Shown here one piece after another: positions 31,461 through 34,821 of a stretch of DNA of 34,821 nucleotides (the stretch's first letter is position 1; the number at the start of each line of letters is the position of its first letter). The position numbers and the translations under genes were made by a program. The notes under the pieces were generated by a model. The model did no database searches. It was given only the letters and a program-made list of their open reading frames with translations, and was not told the origin of the DNA. The stretch comes from Bacteroidales bacterium Phil6 (GTDB lineage: Bacteria; Bacteroidota; Bacteroidia; Bacteroidales; F082), in NCBI GenBank assembly GCA_002633315.1, contig NWBN01000025.1, forward strand, positions 1 through 34,821. The letters run 5' to 3'.

Positions 31461-31963
31461 AACGGCAAAATAATAATATAATATTAACAGTTATTTTAAC
31501 AACATTTATTTATTTTAATTTTAATAGATATTTCATGTTTTGTCATGATTGTAGATGGTACACTTTATTAACATGTCATTTTACACATGTCAACATATTT
31601 CATGCAGCTTGCAACATATATTGTCTGTTTGTGATTTTGTCAATATCCCGTACAAATGTTATAAAATGGATTTCTGCTTATATTTTTGCGATATTGTCAT
31701 TACTCATATCTCAACCCGAAATGCTTGTGTCGGGATTTTCAGCTGTTATTTATGCGTATATAGGTATGGTGATAAAATTAAAATATGAAACAATATCTAA
31801 AACAATTGCCATGACAATAGCTTATTATGTGGTTTCACTTTTGACAGGTGCGAATCTGTCAATAGTTATTCATTTATTATCTTTTGTCATGGGACTTGGA
31901 GTAAATTTTTTTATGGAATTTTCAAATAAAATAATCAATAGGTATGTCGATAAACGAGATTGA
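31457..31963 (+). CDS. Rhomboid intramembrane serine protease
   Basis: 168 residues, six or so membrane segments. All rhomboid signatures are present: RWYTLLTCHFTH leading to H44-x4-H49-x3-N53 (GlpG H145, H150, N154), the catalytic serine S95 in SGFSAVIYAYIG (GlpG GLSGVVYALMG), and H139 in IHLLSFVMGLG (GlpG HIAGLAVG). The serine/histidine dyad and oxyanion Asn are thus intact, so it should be active, cutting substrates within or near their membrane segments. It overlaps terS by 4 and terL by 20 bases. Such a protease inside a packaging operon is unusual; the major capsid protein is a possible substrate. Confidence 0.85.
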   Translation: MKRQNNNIILTVILTTFIYFNFNRYFMFCHDCRWYTLLTCHFTHVNIFHAACNIYCLFVILSISRTNVIKWISAYIFAILSLLISQPEMLVSGFSAVIYAYIGMVIKLKYETISKTIAMTIAYYVVSLLTGANLSIVIHLLSFVMGLGVNFFMEFSNKIINRYVDKRD

Positions 31964-34163
31964 AATAAGAGACAATTTGATAAATGATATTTTGGCTGAG
32001 GACGAGAAAAGATACAAAATTTTATCAGCGGATTACGACCCTGTTACAGGAGATGGAGCAGACATTTTTGATTCAAAAACAGGTCTTAGCATATACAGAA
32101 GAAAAAAAATTATTATCAAAGACCATTCCATACCCGTACAATATATACCTTATGAGATGCAGAAAAATGAACTTGTCACTCAGGTTGTAAATGCAGGTTC
32201 GATAAAGAAATTTCTTAAAAGCACAGGAAAAGAAGTAACTCCAAAATTGATGCTATATATAAAACGTACTCTGTTAAGAATACGTTATGAAACGGATCCA
32301 ATGTGTTGGTTCTATTGTGAATGGAGAATAAAAAATAAGGAGGGTGCAAAAGAATTAGATATTAAACTAAAAAACAACAAGTATAATCTTGTGCCTTTCA
32401 AGTTAAATCATGCACAAATGCTTTTACTTGCAGAGTTTGAAAAATTAAGACTTGACAACATGCCTATTCTTATAGTGTTGCTTAAATGTCGGCAATGGGG
32501 AGGTTCTACACTTACACAAAGTTATATGGCATGGATTCAACTTATGTTAAAACAAAGCTGGTATTCGGTAATAGTAGCTCAACAATCTCCAACGGCAAAA
32601 AAGATATATATGATGTATGAAAAAGCAATCGGCATGTATTCCCCATGGCTTCTTGATATTGGAGATAATGAACAACTTAAATTTTCACCATACGGTAAAT
32701 CAGGAGTAGATAACAGAATAACTTACGGTGGTTCAAAATCTCCAAAGATAGCAAGAGATGTAGTGGTTTCAATAGCAACATATAAAAATCCTGATAGCAT
32801 GCCGGGATCTGATATATCGCTTGTTCATTATTCTGAAGTGGCGCTATGGAAGAAAACTGACGGCAACGAACCTCAACAGATTATAAAAGGTATAACAGGA
32901 GGTTTGTTGAAACAACCGCTTGTGATGGAAGTTATGGAATCTACGGCACGCGGATATAATTTTTTCTGCGAAGAGTACAATGCAGCAAAGAGAGGAGAGA
33001 GTAGTAGGAACGCCGTGTTCATACCATGGTTTAAAAATATATATGATACAAAAGAAATAAAAGACAAAAGAGCATTTGCTGAATGGATTTACAACAATAG
33101 AAATAAAGATGAATGTTGTGATTATATTCCTGAACATGAAGGAAAAAAATGCTTGAACAGCGGCAAATATATCTGGAGATTATGGTTGCTTGGTGCTACA
33201 TTGGAAGGTATAATGTGGTATGTTCTTAAGCGTCTCGATTTTGACCGTCAGATGGATATGGCTTCCGAAGCTCCTTCTGATGATGTAGAAGCATTTGCCA
33301 ATACCGAGAGTCTTGCGTTTGATTTATATGATATAGACAAACTACAAGAATATGGGGCGAAAAAGCCTATATATATAGGTGATATATATTCAAAATACAG
33401 TAAATGTGAAGAAGCTCTTGAGAACTTTTCGTTTAAAGAAAATATAGACGGCAATATGTATATATGGGAAAAACCACAACCTGATATTATGTATAACAGA
33501 TATATCGTTATTGTTGATATTGGAGGAAGATGGAAAAAGGCCGACTGGTCTGTCATACGTGTATTTGACAGAAAGGGTCTAATGAACGGAGGGCACGAAA
33601 AAACTGTTCTTATGTGGCATGGTCATATAGACCATGATTATCTTGGATATAAAGCTGTTCAAGTTGCCAAATGGTATAATAACGCTCTTCTTGTATTTGA
33701 AAGCAATACTCTTGAAAAAGAAAGAAAAGACCATGATGTTGAAGAGGGAGACCCTATTATTTATATATTGGAGAAACTTGATTATAATTATGACAATCTT
33801 TATTGTCGCAACGAGAAATATTCTGAGGACATGAAACAAGGAAGGGTCAATAAATTTGGATTTCATGTAAACACGAAAACAAAAGCTCTTATTGTTAATA
33901 CACTGAAACAAATTGTAAGAGATTGCGACTATGAAGAATGTGATGCGATGACTATTGGAGAAATGAGAACTTATGAAAGACGAGCAAACAATTCTTATGG
34001 CTCCATGCCGGGAACAAAGGACGACCGTCTAATGACTGCCGGTATAGGCTTGTATGTTTCACGAGAAAAGATGGATATTCCAAAATATAAAACAGATAAA
34101 AAAAATAACAACAAAAAAAACAATTCCTCCGGCATCGTTGCTACAGAGGCCGGAGGTTTTTAA
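31944..34163 (+). CDS. Terminase large subunit
   Basis: 739 residues. The ATPase domain has Walker A KCRQWGGST (residues 181-189), Walker B ISLVHYSE with catalytic E298, and a later coupling region. The nuclease domain carries the three acidic sites D525 (IVDIGG), E586 (VFESN) and D693/D694 (DDRLMTAGIG). It cuts concatemers and pumps DNA into the prohead. Size and the presence of both domains are usual for TerL. It starts at ATG 31944, within the rhomboid gene's last codons. Confidence 0.95.
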   Translation: MSINEIEIRDNLINDILAEDEKRYKILSADYDPVTGDGADIFDSKTGLSIYRRKKIIIKDHSIPVQYIPYEMQKNELVTQVVNAGSIKKFLKSTGKEVTPKLMLYIKRTLLRIRYETDPMCWFYCEWRIKNKEGAKELDIKLKNNKYNLVPFKLNHAQMLLLAEFEKLRLDNMPILIVLLKCRQWGGSTLTQSYMAWIQLMLKQSWYSVIVAQQSPTAKKIYMMYEKAIGMYSPWLLDIGDNEQLKFSPYGKSGVDNRITYGGSKSPKIARDVVVSIATYKNPDSMPGSDISLVHYSEVALWKKTDGNEPQQIIKGITGGLLKQPLVMEVMESTARGYNFFCEEYNAAKRGESSRNAVFIPWFKNIYDTKEIKDKRAFAEWIYNNRNKDECCDYIPEHEGKKCLNSGKYIWRLWLLGATLEGIMWYVLKRLDFDRQMDMASEAPSDDVEAFANTESLAFDLYDIDKLQEYGAKKPIYIGDIYSKYSKCEEALENFSFKENIDGNMYIWEKPQPDIMYNRYIVIVDIGGRWKKADWSVIRVFDRKGLMNGGHEKTVLMWHGHIDHDYLGYKAVQVAKWYNNALLVFESNTLEKERKDHDVEEGDPIIYILEKLDYNYDNLYCRNEKYSEDMKQGRVNKFGFHVNTKTKALIVNTLKQIVRDCDYEECDAMTIGEMRTYERRANNSYGSMPGTKDDRLMTAGIGLYVSREKMDIPKYKTDKKNNNKKNNSSGIVATEAGGF

Positions 34164-34173
34164 AACCTATATT

Positions 34174-34542
34174 ATGAAAGTAATAAAAGAAATCAGAGCC
34201 TTGTTTACATATTTTTATGCAAAACATTGTTACAAAAAGATGAGAAAAGAAGCAGGCAGACTTCATCAATGCAATAAATGTCACTACTATATTTGCATTG
34301 ACCCGAGAAACGAGAATAGATGTGTCATATTGAACAGAAAAGCATTCAGGAATTACAAACGTCAGTTTAATGATATTGGCATGAGACTCTCAGTATTTGG
34401 GAGAGGATTCGAAAATAACAGTACTATGACAGACGTTCAGGATGGATGTTTCTACGGTACGATTCATAATGATATAAGCAATGATTATCGTAAGGAACAA
34501 TATATAAAATGGGTTATGGGATTAAGTCTTAACAGAAAATGA
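34174..34542 (+). CDS. Small basic Cys-containing protein after TerL
   Basis: 122 residues from ATG 34174 (MKVIKEIRALFTYFYAKHCY). A longer in-frame opening would lie within terL and is rejected. Residues 32-40 contain CNKCHYYIC, a possible metal site, and R-rich helices surround it. Proteins of this size just after terL are common in Bacteroides phages; function unknown. Confidence 0.7.
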   Translation: MKVIKEIRALFTYFYAKHCYKKMRKEAGRLHQCNKCHYYICIDPRNENRCVILNRKAFRNYKRQFNDIGMRLSVFGRGFENNSTMTDVQDGCFYGTIHNDISNDYRKEQYIKWVMGLSLNRK

Positions 34543-34550
34543 TGTCTTGA

Positions 34551-34560
34551 CAAAGTTACA
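34551..34560 (+). repeat. Half-operator CAAAGTTACA, copy 1
   Basis: CAAAGTTACA recurs at 34606-34615, inside the palindrome of the downstream promoter. The exact 10-base direct repeat, 55 bases apart, suggests a binding site for one regulator. Confidence 0.5.
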
Positions 34561-34592
34561 ATCTGAGAAAACACTATGCTTAATGATTTAAT

Positions 34593-34631
34593 TAACTTTG
34601 GTTACCAAAGTTACAAAAAATCTTATTTTTG
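34593..34631 (+). promoter_or_regulatory. Palindromic operator with Bacteroidales promoter
   Basis: A 21-base palindrome (10-bp arms TAACTTTGGT, single central T) at 34593-34613 overlaps the likely -33 TTTG (34597-34600), and TATTTTTG lies at 34624-34631. The spacing between boxes is 23 bases, longer than usual. A regulator bound here would control genes to the right of the window. Confidence 0.6.
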
Positions 34632-34809
34632 CGAGTAGGTAATAACAAGATTAAAATGGATAATTCAATTTGTTTTAGTGGTCAAATTATACCATTTTAA
34701 AATTGGCGTTATAAGTACATGATAATATTTCTTGCACAAATATTGCACTTTGTTCATAATTTTAAATATTTCATATTGAATTACATATAATTATAAATTT
34801 GTTTAATTT

Positions 34810-34821
34810 ATGCCGATAAAA
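34810..34821 (+). CDS. Possible start of a gene cut by the window edge
   Basis: Only ATG CCG ATA AAA is visible. A TAAATTTG (34794-34801), matching TAnnTTTG, lies just ahead, which would make the message almost leaderless. The 14-codon frame at 34656 is too short to call. Between 34543 and this point I see only the promoter and operator elements. Confidence 0.2.

Noticed and set aside
34656..34700. A 14-codon frame after the right-hand promoter
   Set aside because: It is too short and has no conserved feature; it might be a leader peptide but nothing supports that.

Overview
The window is a stretch of an AT-rich tailed-phage genome (Caudoviricetes), probably temperate, from a gut Bacteroidales host. 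Three things point to Bacteroidales. The promoters have the TAnnTTTG -7 element. BACON/Ig-like and C-type-lectin-like proteins are present. Many small proteins belong to families I recognise from Bacteroides phages and prophages. No integrase, portal, tail fibre, replicative helicase, DNA polymerase or reverse transcriptase is visible, so this is part of a larger genome. I could not assign a named phage family.

Layout. (1) 1-900: plus-strand end of a small-protein operon, partial at the left edge, whose last gene looks frameshifted. (2) 900-1358: no intact gene, but a 165-bp block that copies the putative replication origin at 9033-9200. (3) 1359-2997, minus strand: lipoprotein, small membrane protein and HTH repressor, resembling a repressor plus lysogenic-conversion cassette. 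(4) 3040-4794, plus strand: a Bacteroidales promoter with an operator-like palindrome, a small Cro-like gene, two lectin-fold genes sharing a 193-bp near-identical core, a structured-RNA candidate, a tRNA-like element lacking an anticodon arm, and an excisionase-like HTH gene. (5) 4791-10222: recombination and replication (SMC/RecF-type ATPase, Bet/RecT annealase, metallo-beta-lactamase-fold nuclease, replication initiator with iterons inside its gene, DnaC-like helicase loader). (6) 10234-21669: about 27 densely packed small genes, with a GH16-like protein, a DUF1599/Nmad1 fusion, a HEVVH zinc protein, SSB and a RuvC-like resolvase. This operon ends at a 34-bp perfect palindrome. (7) 21707-30943, minus strand: head and lysis genes (scaffold, major capsid protein, connector candidates, BACON/Ig proteins, holin-like protein, M15 endolysin, spanin-like protein, Cys-rich protein and others). 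(8) 31056-34542, plus strand: small-terminase candidate, an apparently active rhomboid protease, large terminase and a small Cys-containing protein. A second operator/promoter follows at the right edge.

How it works together. The repressor/Cro pair probably sets lysogeny. On induction the recombination and replication genes are made from the leftward-repressor/rightward-early switch, the host helicase is loaded by a lambda O/P-like pair, and the divergent promoters at 30961-31029 drive capsid genes one way and packaging genes the other. The observations most worth following up are the origin block duplicated with compensatory changes in a hairpin, and the rhomboid protease encoded within the packaging operon of a phage whose major capsid protein starts with a signal-anchor-like segment.
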